Shown: piece by piece, positions 28,857-39,023 of the stretch | Numbering within the stretch: the first letter of the stretch is position 1 | How the letters are laid out: every line of letters begins with the position of its first letter | Source of the DNA: Thecamonas trahens ATCC 50062 | Taxonomy: Eukaryota > Apusozoa > Apusomonadida > Apusomonadidae | Direction: 5' to 3' | Assembly: GCF_000142905.1 (NCBI RefSeq) | Contig: NW_013657631.1 | Location: 144,165 to 208,164, forward strand | Length of the DNA stretch: 64,000 nt | Notes under the pieces: model-generated | Seen by the model: the letters and a program-made list of their open reading frames with translations, nothing else | The model's database searches: none | Told to the model about the DNA's origin: nothing | Translations under genes and position numbers: made by a program

Positions 28857-31682
28857 ATGTGGTCGTGCTCGACGTGCACATTGGACAACCCGCTGTCAAG
28901 CACGGCATGCGCAGTTTGTGAGACTCCCCGTCCTCCTTCCAAGCCGAGTCAAAGTTCCAGAAGATCTGCAGGCCAGCCGAGGTCGTCGGCGGGCGGCGGT
29001 GGCCAGAGCAGTCGGAGGCGGAGCGGTACATCGGCATCGACATCGACATCGACATCGACGTCGACATCGACATCGACATCGACATCGGCATCGACATCGG
29101 CCTTGACTGTACATTGCCCGATGTGTACCTATGCCAATCCGTTGGAGCGTGTGGGCGCTTCATGCGCTGTATGTGGCTTTGCTCCGCTTCCGCCGCTGGG
29201 GCGTGATGGCGGCTCGCGAAGCAATGGTAGCAGTGGCGGGTCTGGCGGTGCGCTGACAAGTGGTGTGCTCATTGCATACAAGACGAGCGGGCGGACGATG
29301 CGGATGAAGGTGGTCGCTGCGGGTGAGGGCGGGCCGGACATCGGGAGTGTCGAACTCCACTTTCCGCCGACGCTCAAGCCAGCACAGATCCTCCTCCGCT
29401 CGCCGCCGTTCAAGTACTCGCGCAAGCTCGAGGGAGAGGTCCATGTGACGGTGGTGATCACGCCTGCACGCGGCGAGGCCAGTGCCGGGCTGGCGCCAAT
29501 CTCGACTACGCTGGTGTTGCAGCCGAGCGAACCGCCGGTCTCGCGCAAGATAGAGGTCGCGTGGGACACTGCTGCGCCGTCGGGCTACAACAGCGGGAGC
29601 AGCGCAAGCGCAGCGCACACCGCGCCGGTCGGCTGGGCGTGCCGCAGATGCACCTTTGTCAACTCTGTCGGCGCGGCAATGTGCGAGGCGTGCGGCGAAG
29701 TGAGGGTGAAGCGGCCGGACGGCGGCACGCCGGGCACGCCGATCTCGCCGCTCGACACGCGGCGTGCCTTTCCATCAGAGAGCTCGCTGGCATCAGCAGA
29801 GTCGGCCATTTCGTTAGCGGATCTCGCGGATGGGTGGGTGCCGACGACGTCGGCCGAGGAGGTGCTGGCCGGCGACGTGGCTGAGGCCGAGTCGCGGCTG
29901 ATGGCCATCCTTGAAGCTGGGCTTGCTCCGTTTGCCGACGCCGACTTTCCGCCGACAGACGTCTCACTCTACGGGGGCAACATGACCGAGGCGCTCAAGG
30001 CGGTTGATGGACGCGAGAAGATGTGGGCGCGGCCGCAGCACATCCGGCGGGCAGGGCGGCAGGGATGGCGACTGTTCGCATCGGGACTAGGCGCAGCGTC
30101 GTCGCAGGACATCGAGCAGGGCGCGCTGGGCGACTGCTGGTTCCTCTCTGCGCTGGCGCTTGTTGCTGAGCGGCCGGGCTTGCTCGAGCGCATTGTGCTC
30201 ACGCCCGAGCTCAATTCCGAGGGCGTGTACTCGTTCCGGTTCTGCAAGGACGGCGAGTGGCGGGTGGTGACGGTCGACGACTGGCTGCCGGTCGATGCCA
30301 ACTCGGGCCGGCTGGTGTACTCGCAGGCGGCGCGGAACCAGCTCTGGGTCCCACTTGTAGAAAAGGCGTACGCCAAGCTCCACGGCAGCTACCGCGCGAT
30401 TGCTGGCGGCGTCTCGACGGAAGCGCTACAGGATCTGACCGGCGCACCGACGCTCCGAGTCTCGCTGGAGACGACGTCGGCGTCGGCACCCGACGAGCTC
30501 TCTGCGGAAGATCCGGAGCTCCTGTGGGGTCAGCTGCTCTCGTGGCACGAGTCGGGCTACCTGGTGGCGCTCTCGTGCGGGCGGCACGGGCTGAGCAGCG
30601 AGGTGTATCAAAGTGTCGGACTCAACGACAACCATGCGTACTCGTTGCTCCAGCTGCGGTCTGTTGGCTCGCTGTGGCTGATGCAGATCCGCAACCCGTG
30701 GGGCGGGAGCGGGCGGGCGAGCGAGTGGCGCGGCGACTGGAGCGACCACTCGGCGCTGTGGACAGCAGAGATGCGGCGCGAGCTCGAGGTGTACTCGGAG
30801 GCGTCGGAGGACGGCATCTTCTGGATGTCGTTTGATGACTTTCTGCGGTACTTTGGCGCGGTCTCGGTCTGCATGCTCAACAGCGCGTGGCACGAGTATC
30901 GAGTCCCGCTCGCCACCAATGAGCTGGTGGCCGCTCCGTGGACGGCGTCAGCCTTTGAAGTGACAGTTGCGGCGCCGACCTGGGTGGCGTTGGAGATCCT
31001 GCAAGCGTCGGACCGCCAATTTGATGAGGCGACGGCGTACGCATACATTGCCATCGGCGTGCTGGTGGCCAAGCGGCGCGGGCCCGGGCTGTATACCGTG
31101 GTAGGGAGCGTGTCGCCGCTGGCGCGGCGGTCGCGAACCATGGACGTCCTGCTCGACGATCCCAGCGCCGAGTACGTGGTCCTCCCGATGGCGCCCGATC
31201 TGAGCGGGCGGACCAAACTGACGCTCGCTCTCTCGTCGGCGCACCCGGTTGTCATCCGTGAGGCCGAGACCAACGCCAACGTGGCGCGGCGGGTGGTGGC
31301 CGACCTCGTCGCCCGCCGCGGCTCGCCGGCCGACTACGGCGAGGGCATGACGCTGTGGACGTACGTCTTTGGCGCCATGTTTTTTATTCTCGTCATCAAC
31401 GGCACCCGCGGCAAGTCGATCGACATTGCTGTCGACGCCTCGGCCTCGACCAACATGCTCTCGCTCCGGGCTGGCTCGATGAACAGCTCGGACACGCTCG
31501 GCCCGCAGACTCGCATGATTGTCATGGCTGGCACCACCATCGAGGCGTACACCTCGTGGGCCGCCGCGTACGCCACCCGCTACACCACTCGGCGACTGCG
31601 GGGATTGGCAGCCGCAGCCACCCGCCACGAGCCGTCCGAGAGCCACGATGGGCTCTTTGCCGAGATCCATGACGTCGAGTAA
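28857..31682 (+). CDS. Calpain-15/SOL-like cysteine protease with RanBP2 zinc fingers
   Basis: Predicted 941 residues in one exon. Three RanBP2-type zinc fingers precede the protease: WSCSTCTLDNPLSSTACAVC at the very start, CPMCTYANPLERVGASCAVC near residue 87, and CRRCTFVNSVGAAMCEAC near 265. Between fingers 2 and 3 is a ~90-residue beta-rich segment I cannot name. The calpain core (~370-670) has all three catalytic positions: QGALGDCWFLSAL (Cys, ~427), GLNDNHAYSLL (His, ~593) and QIRNPWG (Asn, ~612). Zinc fingers plus calpain without EF hands is the layout of small optic lobes/calpain-15. A Ca-dependent cytosolic protease role is known for the family; targets here are unknown. The ATG at 28857 begins exactly at finger 1. 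A (TCGACA)n tract at 29032-29105 encodes Ser/Thr repeats. Confidence 0.88.
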   Translation: MWSCSTCTLDNPLSSTACAVCETPRPPSKPSQSSRRSAGQPRSSAGGGGQSSRRRSGTSASTSTSTSTSTSTSTSTSASTSALTVHCPMCTYANPLERVGASCAVCGFAPLPPLGRDGGSRSNGSSGGSGGALTSGVLIAYKTSGRTMRMKVVAAGEGGPDIGSVELHFPPTLKPAQILLRSPPFKYSRKLEGEVHVTVVITPARGEASAGLAPISTTLVLQPSEPPVSRKIEVAWDTAAPSGYNSGSSASAAHTAPVGWACRRCTFVNSVGAAMCEACGEVRVKRPDGGTPGTPISPLDTRRAFPSESSLASAESAISLADLADGWVPTTSAEEVLAGDVAEAESRLMAILEAGLAPFADADFPPTDVSLYGGNMTEALKAVDGREKMWARPQHIRRAGRQGWRLFASGLGAASSQDIEQGALGDCWFLSALALVAERPGLLERIVLTPELNSEGVYSFRFCKDGEWRVVTVDDWLPVDANSGRLVYSQAARNQLWVPLVEKAYAKLHGSYRAIAGGVSTEALQDLTGAPTLRVSLETTSASAPDELSAEDPELLWGQLLSWHESGYLVALSCGRHGLSSEVYQSVGLNDNHAYSLLQLRSVGSLWLMQIRNPWGGSGRASEWRGDWSDHSALWTAEMRRELEVYSEASEDGIFWMSFDDFLRYFGAVSVCMLNSAWHEYRVPLATNELVAAPWTASAFEVTVAAPTWVALEILQASDRQFDEATAYAYIAIGVLVAKRRGPGLYTVVGSVSPLARRSRTMDVLLDDPSAEYVVLPMAPDLSGRTKLTLALSSAHPVVIREAETNANVARRVVADLVARRGSPADYGEGMTLWTYVFGAMFFILVINGTRGKSIDIAVDASASTNMLSLRAGSMNSSDTLGPQTRMIVMAGTTIEAYTSWAAAYATRYTTRRLRGLAAAATRHEPSESHDGLFAEIHDVE
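29032..29105 (+). repeat. (TCGACA)n coding repeat in the calpain gene
   Basis: About 12 copies of a six-base unit encoding Ser-Thr repeats between zinc fingers 1 and 2. Confidence 0.9.
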
Positions 31683-32101
31683 TGATGTCAAGCCGAGACG
31701 ACTAGGGAGAGAGAACAAGACAAGACGAGAAGCTACCACTCACTGCTGCTGGTCTTGATGTTGTTAATCAGTCGATGGGACGAGACCCCCCCATCATTGC
31801 TACGATTCCACCCCCGTGTCTCCCATTCCGTGCCTGTAGCCACACCGCTAGCCAGCGTAGCGTGCCACCAGCAAACAACAACTTTTGAGCCTAAAATTCA
31901 TCGTTTGCCCAAAGTCGAATAAAATGGCAGCAGCGAACACAGCAGCGGTTGTGTGTGTGAGAGAGTGTGTGAGAGGGAGAGAGCTGGCCGACCGACGACG
32001 ACGAGGATGACGACCAGGCGCCCGACCACCCCACCGTTCCGTGCGACCAAGGAGGCGGGCAAGGCAAGGCCAAAGGGGGGAGGGGGAAAGAAGCTATTGA
32101 G
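31683..32101. other. Intergenic region
   Basis: A 419-base region between the calpain stop and the PAN2 start. An AATAAA occurs at 31918-31923, 236 bases past the calpain stop, and a GTGTGAGAGAG repeat at 31951-31982. Nothing else was recognised. Confidence 0.45.
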
Positions 32102-35100
32102 ATGAACAGCGGGTGGCAGGGAGCACCCGCGAGCTTTGACAGTCATGGAACGTATGCTACGCACCTTCCGTCGTCGTGTGTGGCCTTTGACACGGGAAGC
32201 CCTATGGTGTGGGTCGGCGGTGGCTGGGGAGGTCACCCGTGTACGGGACGGAACACCCGAGCCATGACCCCATGGGTCACCGGTCTGGCACCTGCTACAA
32301 CTGCCCGGACTGCCTCCTTTGTAGCCGGTCCTCCAGACTCGGGGCATGTCACAGACTTGGCTTGCTACGGTGATGGCCTCGCCCTCGCCTCGCCCTCGCG
32401 GGTCCAGCTCCGGTCTCGGGCAGGAGCAAAGTTGGGAGAAATTCGGTCGGCGGAGATGACCGCCTTGTCCACCCTCATGTTCCAGCGACATGAGAGCCAG
32501 CTGCTTGCAGGTGGTGCTGCGGGAGAGCTCTTCCTCATCGACATGGGCACCGCGCGCATCCTCAAAAAGTACGATGCCTCGTACACCATCGGCTCCACAG
32601 GCGTGGCAAAGCTTGCGGCTGCATCGGGCGCCGTCTTTGCGGGCAAGCCTGGTGGAAAGGTGCTGGTTCTAGAGCCGGATACACTGGCTCCCATCGAGGC
32701 GCTCAACGCCCACTTTGGTGCTCTGTCGGACATGGTGGTTGTCAGCGACAGCCTGGTGGCCACGGCCGGTCGGACAGCCGGCCGTGGGGGGCTCCACCTC
32801 GACCTTGCGGTCAAGATCTTTGACATCCGGATGTACCGCGAGCTGGCGTCGATCCGTTTGCCGAGGGTCCGGCGCTGCTTGCCGCCGCCGGCACCTCGCT
32901 CATCATTGCCTCGCAGCTCGGGGTCTACGAGTCGCACGGGGTGCTGGGCGAGTTTCTGGGGCGGAGCCACGGCGGGCAGCTTGCGCTCTCGGGCCCGCAA
33001 CAGTTTCTGGTGGACATGGCCATGTCGCCGTCGGGCGCGTATCTGGGCGTTGTTGAGGCCGGCGGATGCATGCACATGCTCTCGCCGGTGCCTGCGAGCT
33101 CGACTGAGCCCGGCCCACCGCTGGTCGGCACCTCGCCCGCGAGCGAGCCGCCGCTGGTGGTGAGCAAGGGCACGCCTGCGACCGAGCCACCGACGCTCGG
33201 CGTGCTGGGCATGCCGGACGTGGCGGATCGGACGGCGCCACTGGGCCTCGGCTCGGTCTACACGCCGTACGCCGAGCTGAGCGGCGGGCCCGAGTCGATG
33301 CTCTCGGCTTGGCCTGTCGGGCTCGGCTACTCCCCGGGCCTTCCGCCGCTTGCCATTCCGGGAACCATCAAGGCGTCGCTGCGGATGGCGGGCGGCATCG
33401 GGTACGCGACCAACACCTTTGGCATCAAGCGGAACACGGTGGCGGCCCACCGACTCGACGTGCTCGACGCCATGCGGCACGGCACAAGTCGGCCGGCGGG
33501 CCGGACCGCGTCGGGCTCGGTCATTTCGCGCTCGACCTCGGTCCCGGTCCACCTCTCGGACGCCGGCGGGCACTCGGGCGGCGGGCTGCTGGAGGTTGGG
33601 CGGAGCGGGCGCGGGCGCGGGCGTGGGCGCGGGCGTGGGCGCGGGCGCGGGCGGGGCGGGCGAAGCGGGCGCGGACGGAGCGACATGAAGCGGTCGCGGT
33701 CGCACGGGATGGGCGACGAGTCGGGCCTGGCATCGATGCTGGGCCCGCCGCGGCCGTACCGGCTCTTTGTTGTCCCGCAAAAGCAGGTGACGGCGACGCA
33801 CTTTCGCATCGGCGAGCACTACAACAAGTCTGAGGTGTTTGCGGCGCTGGAGAACGGGTTCACCAACTGCTTTGTCAACGGCGTCCTGCAAACGCTGTTC
33901 ACCATCGAGCCGTTGCGGGCGTCGCTCATTTCGCACGTGTGCTCTGTCGAGTTTTGCCTTGCATGCGAGCTCGGCTTTCTCTTCCACAACATGGGCAAGG
34001 CGCAGGGCGCGTCGGCGCAGGCAACCAACTTTGCACGGGCGCTCTCGCACATCAAGGTTGCGGCGAACATGTCTGTGCTCGAGCCTGAGGATCCGGACGG
34101 GTCGACGCCGTACCCGCACCTTGTCACAGCCTTTAACCGGTTCATTGTCCCGCAGCTGCGGTCGGAGCTGGGACACGCTGATGAGCTTTTCGACACGCTC
34201 TTCCGCATGCAGGTCCGGGTGAGCGAAGAGTGCCGGGTGTGCGGGAGCAACACTGGCAAGGCGACCGGAAGCGACTGCCTCGAGTACGCGATTCCGTCGC
34301 GCGAGGTCAGCGAGGCGAGCGAGAGCAAGGCCTTCCTTGCGGGGCTCAACGGCTCGCTGAGCAAGACGCTCTCGGCGCGCGCGTGTGCAAGACGTGCGGC
34401 GACTACAAGCCGATCACTAAGCGGTCTGCGGTGGAGAACCTGCCGTGGCAGCTGGTGGTCAACGTGGGCTCGACCGAGACGAGCGCGGGATCGTTCTGGC
34501 GGTCGCCGCAGGTCAAGGTTGCGCGCGAGTTTGTGGCGGTCTCGGTCGGCGATGGCGTGCAGGCGCTTGCGCCTGGCGACGCTGTGCCGGCCGGAAGCGA
34601 GGTGCTCGGAAGGTACGCACTGTACGCGAGCGTGATGTACGTGCACCCGCGCGCAGCAGCCGAGGCCAACGAGCCCGGTCACTGCATGGTGGCGGTCAAG
34701 GCGCCGCACGTCGAGTCGTGGCACCTGCTCAACGATCTCATCATCACGCCTTGCTCGGCCGACGACGCTACGACATTCCACGACGAGTGGAAGGTGCCTG
34801 CCGCGCTGTACTACCGCAAGGTGGCCGATGGCGCGGTGCCGGACATCCTGCGCGAAGCATGTGTGGTGACCAACCATGTGGTTGCTTCGGTCCTTCCGCA
34901 GCCGCTCCCGCCTCCGGGCGAGGGCGAGATGCGGCTGGCGGCGCTCGACGCCGAGTTTGTGGCGCTCTCCAACGACGAGAAGGAGCTCGACGCGTACGGT
35001 GAGACGCGGATTCTGCGGCACCGGCGGCTGGCGCTTGCGCGGGTCTCGGTCCTCCTTGGCGACGAGTCGGTCATTGTGGACGACTACATCGCTGCTGCCG

Positions 35101-35539
35101 AGCCGGTTGTCGACCATCTAACCCAGTTCTCAGGCATCCAGCCGGGCGACCTCGACCCTGCCACGTCGCCGTATCCGCTCGTCACTCTCAAGGACGCGTA
35201 CCTCAAGATTCGCTGGCTCGCCGACGCCGGGTACGTTTTTGCGGCCATGGCCTTAAGAAGGACTTCCGTATGATCAACATCGTCGTCCCGCACGAGCAGA
35301 TTGTCGACACCGTCGACCTCTTCTACATCGCCAAGCAGCGGCGGCTCAAGCTGTCGTTCCTCTCGCGCCACCTCCTCGACGAGACCATCCAGGTCGACAC
35401 CCACGACTCGGTCGAGGACGCGCGCGCCGCCCTCCTTCTCTACAAGAAGTGGCTCGAGCTCAAGGCCGTATCCGACTACCGGGTCTCGGAGGAGCTGGCC
35501 CGGCTGTACGATGCCGGGCGGGTGCACGGGTGGTCGTAG
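32102..35539 (+). CDS. PAN2: PAN2, catalytic subunit of the PAN2-PAN3 poly(A) deadenylase (three apparent frameshifts)
   Basis: Predicted ~1146 residues. An N-terminal WD40-like propeller is followed by a linker with ~12 Arg-Gly units (33600-33665), then a UCH-type pseudo-protease domain (NGFTNCFVNGVLQTLF, CRVCGSNTGKATGSDCLEY) and a C-terminal DEDD exonuclease. All four acidic exonuclease positions are visible: ALDAEFVAL, the Asp in LKKDFRMINI, and THDSVEDARAALL with its His; FSGIQPGDLD is the usual PAN2 motif. The enzyme trims mRNA poly(A) tails in the cytoplasm. The frame steps back one base at T 32857-32859, in the GC repeat 34373-34385 and at T 35236-35240. Each repair yields conserved PAN2 sequence (the last one gives FCGHGLKKDF), so the gene is judged intact. 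Convergent with UMP1, 86 bases apart. Confidence 0.88.
33600..33665 (+). repeat. Arg-Gly coding repeat in PAN2
   Basis: GGGCGC/GGGCGT hexanucleotide repeat encoding about 12 Arg-Gly units between the WD40 and UCH-like parts of PAN2. Confidence 0.85.
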
Positions 35540-35625
35540 CAGGCTGGGCAGGAGCAAATGTGGTACGATGACCTGTTTTAGTCGGGACGGCAGTGGCAGT
35601 GCCGAGATGGGAACCTGCTCAGCAC

Positions 35626-36219
35626 TTAGCGCTCGGCCGGCATGCGGATGCCGTAGAGGGCCTCGGCCTGGGCACGAAGGTTGGGAGCCTCGACGGGATC
35701 GCGGGCGTCACCGAGATAGTCGGCAAAGGAGATAGACTCATCGGCGCCCGAGAGGGTGTCGAGGGCGACAAACGACGACGGAAGGCCCGGGAGGCGGTGG
35801 TACTGCGAGAAGACGGCAGCCTCAAACTGGGTGCGGAGGAAGGCATGCGAGCCAAAGGTGGCGTCCAGAGCGTGCTTGGTCAGAGCAGCCTCCTGGGCCG
35901 GCGCGTTGGCCTCGATGGCCTCCACCGGGTGCATGGGCCGGAGTTCGGCAGCGACCGTGTTGCCGAGTCCCGCAGTCATAGGATCAACCATCGCATGCGA
36001 GGTCATCCCCACAGCAGGCATGGCCTGCTTCGGCACAGCAGACGGCTTCAACGACGCCTGTGCGTGTGGTGTGGGGTAGGGGCGGTGGTGGTGAGGAAAA
36101 GGTCGTAGAAGTGGGAGGGGGGGAAGGGGGGAGGGAGTGACAGGTCGCACTCTGGGGGGGGGAGGGGAAGGTGGGTCAGGGGGGGTAGGGGGGGGGGGGG
36201 GGGGTAGGAGGCGTACCAT
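35626..36219 (-). CDS. UMP1: Proteasome maturation factor UMP1/POMP (intron right after the ATG)
   Basis: Chaperone of 20S proteasome assembly in cytosol and nucleus; it is degraded by the finished proteasome. The conserved C-terminal region is clear: LRPMHPVEA (the HPLE-like box), then RLPGLPSSFVALDTLSGADE and ISFADYLGD, which match the POMP pattern RLP-x-L-x-SS-x5-LD-x2-L-x-G-x-DE. Exon 2 is 36057-35626. The proposed exon 1 contributes only the ATG at 36219-36217, followed directly by donor GTACGC; this gives 144 residues, the normal family length. Without that exon, translation could start at an internal Met (36024 or later) and would give a shorter protein. Confidence 0.82.
   Translation of the reverse strand: MVRLLPPPPPPTPPDPPSPPPPRVRPVTPSPLPPLPLLRPFPHHHRPYPTPHAQASLKPSAVPKQAMPAVGMTSHAMVDPMTAGLGNTVAAELRPMHPVEAIEANAPAQEAALTKHALDATFGSHAFLRTQFEAAVFSQYHRLPGLPSSFVALDTLSGADESISFADYLGDARDPVEAPNLRAQAEALYGIRMPAER
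36058..36216 (-). other. Intron of UMP1, immediately after the start codon
   Basis: Minus-strand donor GTACGC (36216) and acceptor CACGCACAG (ending 36058), 159 bases, phase 0. It contains a long C-rich run (G run on +, 36186-36204). Confidence 0.65.
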
Positions 36220-36611
36220 AGTTGTATGTATGGTAGTGGTGTTGTATGTGGTGGTGGGTGTGGTGGTGGGTGTGGTGGGGTGTTGGTGTTGGTGTTGGTG
36301 GTATGTCTGTGCGTGTGTGTGTGTGTGTGTGGTGGTGGTGGCGGGTGGTGGGTTTGATCGGTTGGTTGGTTGGTTGGGGTGGTTGGGGTGGATGGAGGTA
36401 GTGATGGATGGATGGTTGGGATGGTTGGGTTGGTTGGCTGGTTGGGTTTGATCGGTTGGATGGAGGTAGTGATGGTTGGATGGTGGGTTTGATCGGTTGG
36501 ATGGTGGGTTTGATCGGTTGGTTGGTTGGTTGGTTGGTGGATCTGATCGAAGCGGCGCAGTGCATACTCGAGCAGAGTGTTGCGATGGAATGGTTAGGGT
36601 CAGGGCGAGAG
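36220..36611. repeat. TGGT-rich intergenic minisatellite
   Basis: This interval holds a GTGGTG/TGTG tract (36236-36345) and then GGTT-rich repeats with three or more copies of a 21-base unit of the type GGGTTTGATCGGTTGGATGGT (36351-36545), grading into (GGTT)n. It lies between UMP1's 5' end and the 3' end of the next minus-strand gene; no coding potential is apparent. Confidence 0.8.
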
Positions 36612-38026
36612 TCATCGACGACCGCCTGGGAGGAGGAGGCCAGGATAATGGTAGTGTCCGGCATTGTAGGGGATCGGCCCAGGGCCACCACCGGGACCCA
36701 TCTGCTGGAGGTGGTAGCCCGGTGGGAGGTAATGGCCGCGGCCGTGCGGAGAGCCCGGGGCAGGGACCGGCGGAATGTGGACGCCTGGGACCGGCGGCTG
36801 GCCCCGCGGCGGCGGCATGGGCATGCCCTGCGCACGTCCGCCACGACGGCGCTCGCGTTCGCCGCCGAGGAGGAGCATGCCTTTGGAGCGTGAGCGCGTC
36901 CGCGATTGCTTGGCGGGGCCGGCCCAGGGCTTGGCATGCTTGGCTCGCTTGGCGTGCTTGGCGTGGGCGCGGATCATCTCGGACTGCGGCGGAAGCACTC
37001 CCTCGTCGCGCCAAAAGTTGTTCCAGTCGTCCTCGTAGTACGAGTAGTCGTCGAGCTCGAGGAAGGTGTCGCCGATGGCTGTGGCCACCGTTGTCTCCTC
37101 GTCGGCAGTAAGCGCGGTGTCGAGGGTTGAGAGAGTGTCGACCGATGACAGGTTGGTATCCAGCGTATCGCTCGACGACGACGAGTACGACGAGTCGGAG
37201 CTCGACGACGACGACGAGTAAGATGCCGCCGTCGTGGTGAGCGTCGACATAGCGGTCGTTGTCTCGCACGTCGCCGTCGATGAGACCGCAGTAGTGGTGA
37301 ACGTTGACGCCGTCGACGCCGTCGAAGCCGTTGTTGGTGAGAAGCCTGTCGTCGACTTGCCACGCGGCCGCATCCGCACCTGGGTAACCTCGGTCGTCGT
37401 CGACGCCTCTGCGGACGAGCTCTCAAACGACGAGTACGCCGACGAGATAAAGACTGTGGTCGTCGCCGGACCCATCCGCATCGCCTTGCCCTTCTTGCCG
37501 CCCACAGCACCCATGGTGGTCATCTCGACGCCACGGCTTCTTCTCCCAGCCTTGCCCTTGGTTCGGGACTTTGCATCCTTGGATCGCGACGCAGTCGGCT
37601 TGGAGTGCTTGGATGACTTGGAGTGCTGGGAGTGCTGGGAGTGCTTGGATGACTTGCGTGCCGCCGGCTTGTCCTGCCCGCCTCTGGCCTTGGCTCTTGC
37701 TCGCGCGCCTCGTGCTCTGCTCGGAGCTGGTGCCGGCATACCCGCCGCCACCCTGCTCTTGCTGTAGCTGCTTGTCCTCTCGCGGCTCCCCTTCCACCCT
37801 TGCTCTTGCTCTTGCTCTTGCTCTTGCTCTTGCCCTTGCTCTTGTCGGTCCCTGTTCCTGTCCCTGTCCCCGTCCCCGTCCCCGTGCTCCTGCTCCTGCT
37901 CCTGCTCCTGCTCCGACCCGCCGGTCCTCTCGCCTTGTCCACCCTGGGCCGAGCCCTCCTCCCACTCCCGCTCTTGCTCCCGTAGCCCTCGTCCATGCTC
38001 GGCGACGAAGATCCAGACTTGCCCAT
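36612..38026 (-). CDS. Low-complexity RS/Ser-Thr-rich protein of unknown function (one apparent frameshift)
   Basis: Predicted ~471 residues from the ATG at 38026. In order: GKSGSSSPSMDEGYGS, an RSRSRSRSRS run, a (TG)6 run, a (KS)n run, then a Lys/Ser/His-rich segment (KSSKHSQHSQHSKSSKHS), a large Ser/Thr-rich middle with Ser-Ser-Asp-Tyr blocks, an acidic ELDDYSYYEDDWNNFW patch, a short AKHAKRAKHAK repeat and a Pro/Gly/Met/Tyr-rich C-terminus. The RS dipeptides suggest an RNA-processing or nuclear-body protein, by composition only. The start frame must step back one base near 37788-37802 to join the long downstream frame; the alternative is that only the downstream frame (from a GTG at 38081) is real, which lacks an ATG start. 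Confidence 0.5.
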
Positions 38027-39023
38027 GTCGCCCTCGTGCTGTGCCCCGAGTGCGGTGATGGCGGATGTGGGTGGCCACCAATGGCGTCGCTGCTAGTCTC
38101 GCACCAGCCCCGACAGTCTCGCACAGTCGGTTGCCTCATTGGCGATGGTTTTTGTGTGGCCGGGGTTTGGATTCTGAGTGGCGCACATGACAGTTAACAT
38201 AAATTTTTACCCCATGCGCTCCTCACGTTTCAGGTCTGGGACTTTGCGCTTCCTCTGATGCCTACAGCTGGATTCGGCCGGAAACGAGGTTGGAGGTGCT
38301 GTGTGAGGCCGAGAATAAAGTGCACCCTTGCAGCAATGGGCGTTGTCGAAGAGAGAGTGTTGGCTGGGTGTGATGGTGATGGTAGGAGTGTCAGAGTGTT
38401 TGCCAATGCGGTTTCGCAGAGACTCGGTCAGCATCGAGGTGTTGACTGCGGTCGCAGTGTAATTCTGGGTGTAGGCAGCAGGCTACCCAAGCGCTCCAGC
38501 TGTAGACAGGTACTCAGGGCAGTACATGTGTGCTCTGACTAGTCACTCCAAGAGAATAGTCTTGGTCGGCTTCAACCGACCGTTTGGAGGCCGTGCGGAA
38601 CAGGTCGCACTCAAGCTGTCGACCCGGTGAGAGCACTCCAAACGAATCTTTGCTCCACCACCCAACGCACCCTCTGATGTGAAACTTTCTCGGCCCGACA
38701 AGCCTGGCACAGAACCCTCCTGCAGTACAGCATATCAAGGCAAGGTAGAGGAGATGATTGAGCACATATGCAGCTGGCTGAAGCTTGCTTGTCTGGGTGG
38801 AGGCGAGCAGGAGTGCCTGCGCCGGACATAGGACCGGGATCATCAAGCTGGGGGAAGCAGCCAATTTTGCGCTTCCGCTCGAAAACTCGTGCCACGCACT
38901 CGGCACTCCACTCCCCGTCTCGAGGTGCGGGGGTATCTGCATTGCAGCATTCCGGGTATCTCACCGCTCGAGATCTTCACCCCGTACTCCCACACCCACT
39001 ACGCATTTGTGAGCTCGCAAGCA
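38027..39023. other. Intergenic region of ordinary complexity, no gene assigned
   Basis: Nearly 1 kb between a minus-strand and a plus-strand gene. Unlike other intergenic stretches here it is not simple repeat, and its GC content is visibly lower from about 38360. An AATAAA occurs at 38314-38319. Short open frames on both strands show no family I recognise, and no tRNA or known snRNA motif (for example the U1, U2, U5 or U6 signature boxes) was found. It could hold a divergent promoter, a non-coding RNA or a decayed element. Confidence 0.4.

Noticed and set aside
31340-31420. Transmembrane helix in the C-terminal part of the calpain (YVFGAMFFILVI)
   Set aside because: Only about 12 hydrophobic residues in a row, more like a buried beta strand; no other membrane features.
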